A stretch of DNA of 64,000 nucleotides, taken from CAVRIA01 sp963721115 (GTDB lineage: Bacteria; Desulfobacterota; Binatia; HRBIN30; CADEER01). The notes beneath the pieces are model-generated. The model ran no database searches, was not told the origin of the DNA, and saw only the letters and a program-made list of their open reading frames with translations. Each line of letters opens with the position of its first letter. The first letter of the stretch is position 1. A program made the position numbers and the translations under genes. Below, piece by piece: positions 35,336 to 44,347 of this stretch. The stretch is taken from the NCBI GenBank assembly GCA_963721115.1, contig CAVRIA010000010.1, positions 186,001 through 250,000 of the forward strand, in the 5' to 3' direction.

Positions 35336-37336
35336 CTACCCGCAGCGAAAGAGCTGCCCGGTGGGCGCCTGCAAAATGCGCTCACAGGTCGCGAGGCGCT
35401 CGACGATGCGCGGCAGGAGAAAGGCGTCGCGCTCGACGACCAGCGCCGGGCCGGCGGCGAGAATTTGATCGAGCCGCCGCGCGGCGGCCTCCTCCCCTTC
35501 GGCATCGAAGGAGTGCACCATCACCAGCGCTTCGATGTGCTTCGAGCGCGGGTCGTCGACGCTGTCCCAGGCGATGGATCGCCCCTCCAGCCGCGCCAGG
35601 TAGTAGGCGAGCAGGGTCTTGTCGTAGTGGGCGACGGTGACCACCGTCCGCTCCGGCCGCCGGGCGATCACGGCGGCGAAGCGCGGCATGAACGCATCGG
35701 CGTCCGGCACGTAGAGAGAGCGGGCGCCGGCCAGCGAAGGAGCGGTGGAGAGCGCCACGGCGAGCACCAGACACGCCAGCCAGAGGGCCCGGTACGGAAG
35801 GCGCCGCGGCTCCGGTACGGCGGCGAGGGCGAGCGCCGCGAGCGGCAGGACGGTGGTCACGTAGTAGGCCTGCACGCGGGCGATCGGCGACAGCAGCGCG
35901 ATCCCCGCGAACGTCGCCGCGGCGCCGAGCGCCGGCGTGATCACCGCCGGAATGCGGCGCGCCGTGCCGGCGGCGACCGCCACCAGCAGCAGGGCGAGAA
36001 TCGGCAGCCCCAGCGCCTGCTCGGCGACTCGCCACATGTCCGCCGCCATCTGCGACGGCGCGTGCTGTCCCCACGCCAGCGCCGGAAAGGCCCGGGCGAC
36101 GTCGCGCGCGCCCCAGTCGCGGAACAGCGTCACGATGCCGAGGGCGAAGGCCGGCATCCCGGCGGCGACGCCGAGGACGAAGGCTCCTACGACGCGCCGG
36201 CGCGGGCGCAGCCACGCCAGCACTGCGGCGTGCGCCGTCACGAGGAAGGGAGCCAGGTAATAGGTGAACAGCGCCAGCGCGTGGAAGAACGCCAGCGCGG
36301 CCAGGCGCGCCGGCCGGGGGCTGCGGGCGGCGGCCACGAGCGACGCCGCGGCCCCGATGACGATGAGCGCGAAGAGGGGAATCTCGCTCACCTCGCGCGA
36401 GCGCATCACGAGCTCGGGGGAGATGGTGACCGCCAGGGCGGCGATCACGGCGGTGGGGCCGATCGCGCCGCCCATGGCGGCCACCGCGAGAAGGATCGCC
36501 GGACCGGCGAGGGCGCCGGCGAGGACGGCGGGCGCGCGCCCGACCGCTTCGGACTGTCCGAGCTGCTGCGCGAAGTGGAGGATGAAGAAGTACAGGGGTG
36601 GATGCCGATCCTTCAGTCCGACGCCGGTGGCAATCTCGCGCAGCGACATGTTCCCCGTGAACAGGCGTTGCACGTCCTGATCGTGGACGAACGGCACGTC
36701 GAGCGACGGCGCCCGCAGCGCCAGCCCGAGCGCCAGCAGGAGAAGCCCGACCGCGATCGGCCCGCGCCGAACCGACGCGAGCAGGACCAGCGCCAGCGCG
36801 ACGGCGCCGCCGATCAGCGCGCCGCGCCCTCCGGCGAGGCGGTCGAGGACCCTCGAGATCGGCGGCTCGGCGGGCTCGCTCTCCAGCGGCACGGCGTCGA
36901 CCGAGAGAGAGCCGGTGTCGTTTCGCGATATCGCTTCGACGAAGGCGTGGACGACGGCGTTCGCGTCGTCGGGGGAGGAGACCACCATCGACCCCGGCGG
37001 GGGCACCTCCCAGGCGACGCCGAAGCTGCGCGTCTCCGCCACGTCCGGCCAGCGACCGCGATCGAGGATGTGCACCTCCACACGTCCCGCCGGCCGCGCG
37101 AGTCCGGGATCGCGGCGGGCGATGTAGACGACGTCCTGCGCCTCGCCGCGGCGCGGCGGCGACAGCACGTAGCCGCGCGTCACCGGAAGCCCCACCCCGA
37201 GCGGCGCAATGAGGTCCGCCCACGCGAGCCGGCGAGCCGGCGCAGAGGCGGGCACGAGCAGGAGAGCCGCCAAGCCGAGCAGCAGCAGTGAAGCGGCGAT
37301 GCGGGAACCCCCCGACCAGCTCCTGCCTTCGATCAT
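35336..37336 (-). CDS. GT-C/GT39-like membrane glycosyltransferase with exported module X
   Basis: 666 residues. Signal segment IAASLLLLGLAALLLVPASA is followed by a divergent module X (residues about 35-145: GLPVTRGYVLSPP, DVVYIARRDPG, DVAETRSFGVAW, VHAFVEAISRNDTGSL) and then about eleven membrane helices. The conserved early loop is FVHDQDVQRLFTGN and then LKDRHPPLYFFILHF. This acidic-plus-DRHPPLY pattern is typical of ArnT/PMT/GT39 enzymes using polyprenyl-phosphate sugars. The C-terminus is soluble (VTVAHYDKTLLAYYL onward). The gene is intact. It is divergent from the membrane protein at 37418, 81 bases away. Confidence 0.85.
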   Translation of the reverse strand: MIEGRSWSGGSRIAASLLLLGLAALLLVPASAPARRLAWADLIAPLGVGLPVTRGYVLSPPRRGEAQDVVYIARRDPGLARPAGRVEVHILDRGRWPDVAETRSFGVAWEVPPPGSMVVSSPDDANAVVHAFVEAISRNDTGSLSVDAVPLESEPAEPPISRVLDRLAGGRGALIGGAVALALVLLASVRRGPIAVGLLLLALGLALRAPSLDVPFVHDQDVQRLFTGNMSLREIATGVGLKDRHPPLYFFILHFAQQLGQSEAVGRAPAVLAGALAGPAILLAVAAMGGAIGPTAVIAALAVTISPELVMRSREVSEIPLFALIVIGAAASLVAAARSPRPARLAALAFFHALALFTYYLAPFLVTAHAAVLAWLRPRRRVVGAFVLGVAAGMPAFALGIVTLFRDWGARDVARAFPALAWGQHAPSQMAADMWRVAEQALGLPILALLLVAVAAGTARRIPAVITPALGAAATFAGIALLSPIARVQAYYVTTVLPLAALALAAVPEPRRLPYRALWLACLVLAVALSTAPSLAGARSLYVPDADAFMPRFAAVIARRPERTVVTVAHYDKTLLAYYLARLEGRSIAWDSVDDPRSKHIEALVMVHSFDAEGEEAAARRLDQILAAGPALVVERDAFLLPRIVERLATCERILQAPTGQLFRCG

Positions 37337-37417
37337 CGCCGTAGGTTCATCACTTCCGATTCAGAGCCCTACCGGGACTCGCCGCAGCGGCGCAAGCTCT
37401 CGCCGGCCGCACATCCG

Positions 37418-38930
37418 ATGCGCGGAGAGAGCGGCGACGACGAGCTAGACTTGCGCGTCGCGCCCGTGTCAGGTTGCTCCGTGTGCGTTCGCTCCGCGGC
37501 ATCCCTGCAGCTCGCCTGCGTACTCTCACTCGTCGTCCTGGCCGCCTGGCCCCTGCTGCTCCTGCCCCTGGACACCGGCTCGCCCGTGATCCGCGCCGCC
37601 TGCGCCGCCACCGACGTCTTCGGCGATCCGTTCCACCCGTTCCTGCCCTTTCTGCTGAACCGGCCGATCACGTGGGTCTCCCTGCAGCCCTGGGCGCTGC
37701 GCCTGGTTCCGCTCGCGTTCCTCGCCGCCGAGACCGTGCTGTTGGCGGTGGCGGCGAAGCGCGAGGGCGGTCTGCTCGCCGGCGCCTTCGCCGCCGTCTG
37801 GTTCGCCTGCGAAATCCGCCGGCGGCACGGCCTGTGGGACCTGAGCGACTGGGACTTCGCCGGCACCTTCCTCATGGCCATGTTGCTCGTGGTCCAGCGC
37901 CGCCCGACCGTCGACTGGCGTCGGGCAGTCGCGCTCACCGCCCTCATGCTGGCCGGCGTCATGTCGTCGTGGCTCATGATCGTTCCCTCGGGCGTGCTGG
38001 CGGGTTGTCTCGGTATCGAGGCCATTCGAGGCCGCTCGAAGCTCGGGCCGGCCTTTGCGGTCGGCGTCGTGTTCGCCCTGCTGGGCGCGCTCTCCCTCGG
38101 CGTCTTCGCCGCCGGCTCCCAGCTGCCCAGGGAGATCGGCGCCGGCGAGCTGTGGCAGGGAATGTACGCGGAGCTACCGGTGGGGCGCAGCCTGGCGATG
38201 GCCCTGCCGATGGCGCTCGCGGTCGTGTGGCTGACGGAGAACATCGATCGCCTGGCGCCGCGATTCGCCGCCCTCTGCCTGGTCGCCGTCCCCGCGGCCG
38301 TTTGGGTCGCACATCGCGGCAGCCACGTGGCGGGTGGCTACTACATCGGCCTGATCACGCCCCTGCTGCTCTGGGCGGCGGCCGTCGCCACGGCTCGGGC
38401 GACGCGGGCGGTCGCGGACGGCGCCGCACGGGTCGTCCGTCCTCGAGCGCGGCCGGGCCCGCGCACCGCCATCGAGGTAGCCGTCGTCGTGGCGCTGGCG
38501 ATCGCGACCGTCGCCGCTTCGGAATCGGCGGAGAACCCATGCCGCGACCGACTACCTCGAGGTGCTCGCCCGCGACAGTCGCACCGACCCCATGCCGATC
38601 TACACCAACCGGAACGATCTGGGGCGGCTCCTCGCCTTCGAGCGGGCTCGCCTGGGTGAGGCGCCGCTGACGCTCGACGACGCCATGAACGGCCCCGCCG
38701 ATCTCCGCCCCCTCCTCCTCGTCGGCGAAGACGACATGTGTCCGAGCTCCCCGGGCCCCGGCACGGCGGGGTTCTACGTCGCCTATTTCGCCAGGCGCCC
38801 CGCCTGGCCCGCGTGCCTGGAGCCGCTGGCGTCGCGCTGTCGGAGCCTGGCCCCGGCGCCTGCCGGCGGTGTGCACGGAACCTGGCTGGTTCTCCGCTGC
38901 GGCGGCGCGGCCGGCGGCGCGGCCGGTTGA
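37418..38930 (+). CDS. Multi-pass membrane protein, GT-C-like (frame change near 38545)
   Basis: About 504 codons with nine or ten hydrophobic segments (LVVLAAWPLLLLPL, LVPLAFLAAETVLLAVAA, AGTFLMAMLLVV, AVALTALMLAGVMSSWLMIV, AFAVGVVFALLGALSLGVF and others). It lacks module X. The end is soluble (YLEVLARDSRTDPMPIYTN...DDMCPSSPGPGTAGFYVAYF), in the frame one base over; removing one C near 38538 joins ESAEN to HAATDYLEV. The C-terminal lumenal domain echoes those of the GT-C genes. Position before a stand-alone module X gene suggests that product may substitute for the missing N-terminal domain. The transferase call is tentative. Confidence 0.65.
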
Positions 38931-38961
38931 CCGATTTCCGGCCAGCGGCTAGGTCCGGGCC

Positions 38962-39615
38962 ATGTCCAAACTCGTCGACACGCGGAGATCCGCCAGCGGC
39001 ACGCCCCGCCGGCGACACCGGACCGATCGGGCCGGGATCCGGCCCGCGGCGGCGCTGTGCCTTCTCGCCCTGCCCCTGCTCTTCTCCGCGCCGCATCCAT
39101 TCGGCTCGCGGGGAGTCCCGGTGGCGCTGGCGCAAGCGGCTCCGGAAACCGGGCAGACGACCCCGGCGGCGACGGGAAGCGCGGACGACTCCGGAGTCGT
39201 CATCCCGCCGGGACAAGAAGAGCTGCTGACGGAGATGCTCGGAAAGGGCGCGACGCTTCCGGGCTCGTGCAAGTTCGCCGGCGGCAGTGTGGAAGGCTCG
39301 ATCGTACAGAGCACGTACGCGTGCCCGGCAGGCGAGGTCGTGTTCGAGCTGCATCACCCGAGCCGCGCGCCGGCGGGCGCGACTCGAACCACACAGTTCG
39401 CCCTCACGCTGAAGAGCGGATCGCCCCCGGACGGCTTGCAAGCTGCTCTGGTCGCGCTCATCCGCGCGCGAGAGGGATCCTTCCGGTGGAAATGGCTGAA
39501 CGCCTCCCCGTGGCAGTCCTCGCGGCTGGTCATCCCCCTGGCCGCCGCCGGCTTCCTCGCCCTGGTCGTGCTGGGCCTCGTTCTGCGGCGGCGGGGACGG
39601 GCGAAGAAGGGGTGA
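38962..39615 (+). CDS. Stand-alone module X protein with two membrane segments
   Basis: 217 residues. The N-terminal hydrophobic segment AALCLLALPLLFSAP is a signal peptide or anchor. A short Thr/Ala linker precedes module X at residues 79-180 (VVIPPGQEELLTEMLGKG, GSCKFAGGSVEGSIV, ATRTTQFALTLKSG, AREGSFRWKW). A C-terminal helix (LVIPLAAAGFLALVVLGLVL) ends in RRRGRAKKG, stop-transfer like. Two cysteines 17 residues apart match those of the GT-C protein at 18539. This is the smallest form of the module and defines its borders. It lies 31 bases after the membrane protein and 34 bases before the rSAM-methyltransferase gene. Function unknown. Confidence 0.8.
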   Translation: MSKLVDTRRSASGTPRRRHRTDRAGIRPAAALCLLALPLLFSAPHPFGSRGVPVALAQAAPETGQTTPAATGSADDSGVVIPPGQEELLTEMLGKGATLPGSCKFAGGSVEGSIVQSTYACPAGEVVFELHHPSRAPAGATRTTQFALTLKSGSPPDGLQAALVALIRAREGSFRWKWLNASPWQSSRLVIPLAAAGFLALVVLGLVLRRRGRAKKG

Positions 39616-39649
39616 GCATCGAGCCCCATCCGCTGCGCCGTGAGGCCGC

Positions 39650-41371
39650 ATGAGACCTCGCTCCGATACGGTTCTCGTCTGGACCGGGGGGACCTGCAGC
39701 TATGGTTGCGGCGCCTGCCCCATCGACCTGGGCGTCGCGCCGGCCGGCATCGATCCCGCCCGCCTGCAGCGAGGCCTGGCCGGCGCGACGGCGAGCGAGG
39801 GGCGGTTGGCCGTGCTGGTCGGAGGCGAACCGTTTCTGCGGCCGGATCTCCTGCGCCTCGTCGCCGCCGTCCGGGGGGCCGGCTGCGTTCCCGGCATCGT
39901 CACGACCGGGCGCCCCCTGGTCTATCCACAAGTGCGCGAGAGGTTGCGGCGCGCCGGTCTGGCCTATCTCCGCGTGCAGCTCTTCGGGCGCGGCGCGGCC
40001 CACGATCGCGCCGTGGGCGTGCGCGGGGCCTTCGATCAGGCCCTGGCGGGGCTGCGCGCCTGGAGCGCCGAGGCGGGCGCGGGATGCGACGTCGACGCGG
40101 CGCTGACCGTGCGCCGCCGCTCGATGGAGACCCTCGTCTCCGAGGTCGACGCCCTGGCGCGGGAGCTCTCGCCGCCGGCGCAGATCGTCATCTCGATCGA
40201 CCCTGCCGAGCGCACCGAGCCGCGGCAGGCTGAATTCCTGCGCCGGGCCATCGCCGCCCTGGCGCACTGGAACGACGACCCGGAGCGCCCCCTGCTGGCC
40301 TGGGAAGGGCTCCCCGAAGCCGCGTCTCCTGCCTCCTGCGCGGTCGTCCGGCCGCTGCGACCGTCGTTCGTCGGCGCGGCGCCGCGCGCCTCCTGCCTCG
40401 GGGTCGTGGAGGAGATCGCGAGCGCGGCGGCGACGGGCCCGGAGACGCGGGCCAACTCGTTCAACTTCCTGCGCACCGCCACGACCGTCCCGTGGACCGC
40501 CGATCCCGACGCCTGCACCGCGCACGCCGCGGCGGGCGGGGCCGACACGCGCCGCCACCTGTGGCTCGTCGACGGCGAGCGCCTGGTCCTTTGTGCCACG
40601 GACACCGGCGACTTCTCTTCCGCCGAGATCGCGCGGGTCAAGGACGAGATGAGCCACCTCTTCCTCGACCGTGCGGCGGCCGGCGTCCTGGACGATTTCA
40701 CCGAGGGCATGCGGCGCGTCCTCCCCGACCCGGCGTGCGACGCGTGCGCCAACCGCGACCGCTGCGCGCGGCGCTTCCGGGTCGTCGACGGACCGCCGTT
40801 CGCGCGCGAGGAGGCGTGGATCGCCGGCCACGTCGCCGGCCTGCGCGGTCGCGTGCTCGACGTCGGCTGCGGCGAGCAGCTCTACCGCGACGAGCTGGCG
40901 CCGCTGGTTCGCTCCGGCGCCGTTCGCTATACGGGCCTCGACCCCGACGAGGCGAGCCTCGCCAGCCTGCGCGCCGTACTTCCCGAAGGTCGGTACCAGA
41001 TCGGAGGCATCGAGGACTTCCGCGGCGAGCCGGCGAGCTACGATCACATCCTGTGCCTGCGATCGCTGAATCACGTCTTCGACGTCGACGAGGCGCTGGC
41101 GCGCATGGGCGAGCTGCTCAGGCCGGGCGGCCGGCTGCTGATCGTCGAGACCACGCCCTTCGCCATGCTGCGCACGCCCGAGCAGGTGGTCGCCGCCGAC
41201 CGCGCCCCGCGCGCCGGGCACCAGCACTTCCGCAACGTCTTCGGCGAGGACGTCGTGCCGCTCGCGCGCCGGCACGCGCTACGCGTCCTCGAGCATCACG
41301 CCGCCGGCCTGCGGACGACCAACGAGTGGATCCTTCTCCTCGAGCGCGCCGCCGCGGTCGGCGCGCGCTGA
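39650..41371 (+). CDS. Radical SAM - SAM-dependent methyltransferase fusion
   Basis: 573 residues. The rSAM motif CSYGCGAC is at residues 16-23, with VGGEPFLRPD near 57, a radical core up to about 230, and a Cys cluster CDACANRDRC near 362-371. The C-terminal ~190 residues are a class I methyltransferase: RGRVLDVGCGEQLYRDE near 400, YTGLDPDEASLASL, YDHILCLRSLNHV and LLRPGGRLLIVETTPF. A protein using SAM both as radical source and methyl donor in separate domains suggests linked steps, or a methyltransferase whose substrate is made by the rSAM domain. It is last in the 37.4-41.4 kb plus-strand run, with short gaps (31 and 34 bases). Confidence 0.87.
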   Translation: MRPRSDTVLVWTGGTCSYGCGACPIDLGVAPAGIDPARLQRGLAGATASEGRLAVLVGGEPFLRPDLLRLVAAVRGAGCVPGIVTTGRPLVYPQVRERLRRAGLAYLRVQLFGRGAAHDRAVGVRGAFDQALAGLRAWSAEAGAGCDVDAALTVRRRSMETLVSEVDALARELSPPAQIVISIDPAERTEPRQAEFLRRAIAALAHWNDDPERPLLAWEGLPEAASPASCAVVRPLRPSFVGAAPRASCLGVVEEIASAAATGPETRANSFNFLRTATTVPWTADPDACTAHAAAGGADTRRHLWLVDGERLVLCATDTGDFSSAEIARVKDEMSHLFLDRAAAGVLDDFTEGMRRVLPDPACDACANRDRCARRFRVVDGPPFAREEAWIAGHVAGLRGRVLDVGCGEQLYRDELAPLVRSGAVRYTGLDPDEASLASLRAVLPEGRYQIGGIEDFRGEPASYDHILCLRSLNHVFDVDEALARMGELLRPGGRLLIVETTPFAMLRTPEQVVAADRAPRAGHQHFRNVFGEDVVPLARRHALRVLEHHAAGLRTTNEWILLLERAAAVGAR

Positions 41372-41393
41372 CGGGTGGCGGCTCGCGGACGGG

Positions 41394-42275
41394 TCAAGAC
41401 TCCAAGCGCGGCGACACGCCCACCAGGGAGCCGCTCTCCCGCGCCGGACCCAGCGGTGCCGGCAGGTCCACCGACGCCCCGGTCCGGCCTTCTTGCTTCT
41501 CCGCTTCCGGCGACAGGCGGGGCGCGACCGCGGTGTCGCGATGCACCCAGGTCAACGCGCCGATCTCGCAGACCGTCCGCAGCTGCACGCCGAGCGTCAT
41601 CTTCGACCGGCCCGAATGGCGCTCGCCGAAATGGATCGGAATCTCGGCCAGGCGACACCCGCAGGTCGCCGCCAGGAAGGCCATCTCGACCTGAAACCCG
41701 TACGCGCGCGCGCTCACCCGCCGCGCCGGATCGACGCGCAGCAGGGCCGCCCGACGCCACAGCCGGAAGCCGCTGGTGGGATCGCTGATCGGCAGGTGCG
41801 GAACCACCCGCACGACGGCGCGATTCACCAGGCGGCTGACGATCCGCCGGTAGTATCCCTGGCGGAAATCCCGGCTGTCGCCGGGCGCATAGCGCGAGCC
41901 GACCACCAGGTCGGCGCCGCCGATCGCGGTGAGCATCTCCGGCAGGGCGCGTGGGTCGTGGGAGCCGTCGCCGTCCATCTGGGCGACGTAGGCGGCGCCG
42001 CCCTGCAGCGCGTGCTCGAAGCCAGCGACGTAGGCCGCGGCCAAGCCCCGCTTGGCGGAGCGCCGCAGCACCTCCACGCGCCCCGGCCAGCGCCGCCCCG
42101 CCGCCGCGGCTACCTCGGCGGTACCGTCCGGCGAAGCGTCGTCGACGACGAGCACGTGCAGATCGCACGGAGCGACGCGTTGCGCGAACAACGCCTCGAT
42201 CAGCCCCCCCAGGCTGCCCGCCTCGTTGTACGTCGGGATGACGGCGACGAGCTTCACGTACACCGTTGATACCAT
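41394..42275 (-). CDS. GT2 glycosyltransferase, polyprenyl-phosphate mannose synthase-like
   Basis: 293 residues. VAVIPTYNEAGSLGGLIEAL opens a GT-A fold. VLVVDDASPDGTAEVA gives the first acidic motif, YVAQMDGDGSHDP the DxD, DLVVGSRYAPGD and DPTSGFRLWRR further conserved blocks. There is no C-terminal membrane domain, so it resembles the soluble type of dolichol-/polyprenyl-phosphate mannose synthase. Such enzymes load a lipid carrier used by GT-C transferases, which fits the many GT-C genes nearby. The last ~40 residues are a variable tail. Convergent with the rSAM-methyltransferase gene, 22 bases apart. Confidence 0.9.
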   Translation of the reverse strand: MVSTVYVKLVAVIPTYNEAGSLGGLIEALFAQRVAPCDLHVLVVDDASPDGTAEVAAAAGRRWPGRVEVLRRSAKRGLAAAYVAGFEHALQGGAAYVAQMDGDGSHDPRALPEMLTAIGGADLVVGSRYAPGDSRDFRQGYYRRIVSRLVNRAVVRVVPHLPISDPTSGFRLWRRAALLRVDPARRVSARAYGFQVEMAFLAATCGCRLAEIPIHFGERHSGRSKMTLGVQLRTVCEIGALTWVHRDTAVAPRLSPEAEKQEGRTGASVDLPAPLGPARESGSLVGVSPRLES

Positions 42276-42380
42276 CGCGTCGCCGAGACTCTCAAGGTGA
42301 ATCGCGCCGGGGGTGAAGATTTCGTCGCGACCGATCCGGACGCCGCGTTGGGGCGCCGGGGACGGTCCCCCGCGACGCCG

Positions 42381-43475
42381 TCAGAGGGTCCGCAGGAAGG
42401 CCAACAGCGAGGCGCGGTGCTCGCTCGGTGCCTGCTCGTAAGCGCTGACGGCGCCCGCCGCCTCCCCGCCGTGGGCCAGGATGGCGGCATCGAGGCTGGT
42501 GGCGCGGCCGTCGTGAAGGTACCGCTTCTTGAACCGCAGACCCCAGAGCGGGGTGGTGCGGAACTCGTCCCCCTTGGCCTCGTGGTCGAGGATTGCGTCG
42601 GCGAGCCCGTCGCCCATGCCGTGCAAGCAGAAGTCGCTGAAGACTCCGTTTGCCGGCGGCATGTCGGGCACGTGACAGCCGGCGCAGCCGAACGAATGGA
42701 AAGCGGCTTCGCCCGCCGGGTCGGTACCGCTTCTCCCCGGCGGTCGCAGGCCGCGCACGAACGCCGCCAGGGTCTCGACGAACTTCGCGTCCACCTCCGG
42801 ATCGGGGAAGGCGTCGTCGTCCTTGGCCCCTTCGATGGCGGTGGTGACGCTGCTCTCCGACAACAGCGCGGCGGCGACGAAGTCCGGAACCGTCCCGAGA
42901 AAAGGCTTGACGCCGAAGCGCGCGACTTCATTGTGCGGCAGTGAGCCCTGCAGCTTCGCGGAGTCCACGTGCCCCTTTCCGCAGGCGGCACGGATGGTCG
43001 AATCGGGGATGCGCTCGATCAGCCCGAGCCCGTAGAGCGGCGGGGCCAGGCGCCGGCTGGCGTTCGCGGGGCGGGCCGGGACCGTCCAGCCCGCCAGCGC
43101 ATGTCTGCGGTAGAGCGCGGTGTCGCCGCCTCCCGGGCCCATGTACGCCGCGTGCGCAGGAGAGCCGCTGCCGCCGACGGTGGGAATCGAGTGGCAGTCG
43201 GCGCAGGCCTCGTCGTTGTAGAGCGGTCCGAGCTTCGGCAGCTTGCTGGTGAACAGCCGCTTGCCGTCGTCGAACGCCGCGAGCTCCTCGGCCGTGAGAT
43301 CGGCGCGCGGCTGCCCGACATCGTCCGTACTCGCCGCCTGCGTCGTCGCGCCGCTCGAGGCCGCTTCGGCCACCCGCTCGCCGGCGCCGACCTGTCCCGA
43401 AGAGCTCGCGTACGCATACACTGCAACGGAGATGGCGAGGCACAGCGGCACGGCGATCGCACGACGGCGGGTCAT
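42381..43475 (-). CDS. Di-haem cytochrome c-type oxidoreductase (DUF1111-like)
   Basis: 364 residues with an N-terminal export signal (AIAVPLCLAISVAVYAYA). Two haem c sites are seen: CADCHSIPTVGGSGSP near 102 and CAGCHVPDMPP near 270. Other blocks are YGLGLIERIPDSTI and LWGLRFKKRYLHDGRATSL, typical of the DUF1111 di-haem oxidoreductase group related to MauG and bacterial cytochrome c peroxidase. It acts in the periplasm in peroxide reduction or thiol/amine oxidation. It is the only clear cytochrome c in the window and shows no link to the rSAM theme apart from location. Confidence 0.88.
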   Translation of the reverse strand: MTRRRAIAVPLCLAISVAVYAYASSSGQVGAGERVAEAASSGATTQAASTDDVGQPRADLTAEELAAFDDGKRLFTSKLPKLGPLYNDEACADCHSIPTVGGSGSPAHAAYMGPGGGDTALYRRHALAGWTVPARPANASRRLAPPLYGLGLIERIPDSTIRAACGKGHVDSAKLQGSLPHNEVARFGVKPFLGTVPDFVAAALLSESSVTTAIEGAKDDDAFPDPEVDAKFVETLAAFVRGLRPPGRSGTDPAGEAAFHSFGCAGCHVPDMPPANGVFSDFCLHGMGDGLADAILDHEAKGDEFRTTPLWGLRFKKRYLHDGRATSLDAAILAHGGEAAGAVSAYEQAPSEHRASLLAFLRTL

Positions 43476-43639
43476 CTCGCCCCCTTCCCGGCAAGCGACC
43501 GGCTCGCCCGAGGGAGGAAGCCGGCGACCCCGGGCCTAGACACGTGTTGCATGGGTTCGTTTCCCCCTGAAGTGGCGACGACTAACGACAATTCGCGCTG
43601 ACGTCCAGCAGGCGAAGATCCACCTCGTGCGATGAGCTC

Positions 43640-44347
43640 CTATTGGGCGCGTCCCGCCAGCGACCGAAAGCGCACCTGGAAGATCCGGCCGAGGATCCGC
43701 AGGCCGTCGATGACGGGGTTGAGGTCGCTGGCTCCGTGACGTCTGGGCGCGCGGCGGACGGGGACTTCCACGACGCGGCCGCCGATCTTCACCGCCTGCA
43801 GGAGCAGATCGGTCTCGATGTCGTAGTACCGGGCCTGCAGGGCCATGCGGTCGACGAGCGTTCGGCGCACGGCGCGAAAGCCGGCCTGCGTGTCGGTAAG
43901 GCGCACGCCGAAGAGGAGATTGACGAAGCCCGTCAGCACCAGAGTCCCGTAGCGGTTCAGCGTCGTGATGGCGCCGAGATCGAACTGCCCCATGAACCGC
44001 GAGCCGATGACCAGGTCCGCGCCCGCCGCCAGCGCCCCGAGGAGCAGCGGGATCTCGCCCGGATCGTCCTGTCCGTCGGCATCGAGGAAGACCAGAACGT
44101 CGCCCGCCGAGCGCTCGATCCCGAGGCGCAGCGCGTGGCCCTTGCCGCGGTTGCCTTCGACTCGAATGACCCGGGCTCCGGCCTCCTCGGCCCGCTCGGC
44201 GGTTCCATCGGTCGAGCCGTCATCGACGACCAGGATCTCGTTCGCCTCCGGGACCGCCTCGCGGCAGCGTTGAACGATGGCGCCGATGGTGCGGGCCTCG
44301 TCGTAGGCGGGAAGGAGAATCGAGACGCGGAACGGGGCCTCAGTCAC
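43640..44347 (-). CDS. GT2 glycosyltransferase, polyprenyl-phosphate glycosyltransferase-like
   Basis: 235 residues from a GTG at 44347. RVSILLPAYDEARTIGAIV, EILVVDDGSTDGTAE, LVFLDADGQDDPGEI (DxD) and DLVIGSRFMGQFDLG are the usual motifs of DPM1/GtrB-type enzymes making polyprenyl-phosphate sugars. There are no membrane helices at the C-terminus. The start overlaps the stop of the upstream rSAM gene by eight bases, so translation is coupled in an operon (46-48 kb GT-C, two rSAM genes, this gene). It likely supplies the lipid-linked sugar for the GT-C protein in the same operon. Confidence 0.88.
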   Translation of the reverse strand: MTEAPFRVSILLPAYDEARTIGAIVQRCREAVPEANEILVVDDGSTDGTAERAEEAGARVIRVEGNRGKGHALRLGIERSAGDVLVFLDADGQDDPGEIPLLLGALAAGADLVIGSRFMGQFDLGAITTLNRYGTLVLTGFVNLLFGVRLTDTQAGFRAVRRTLVDRMALQARYYDIETDLLLQAVKIGGRVVEVPVRRAPRRHGASDLNPVIDGLRILGRIFQVRFRSLAGRAQ

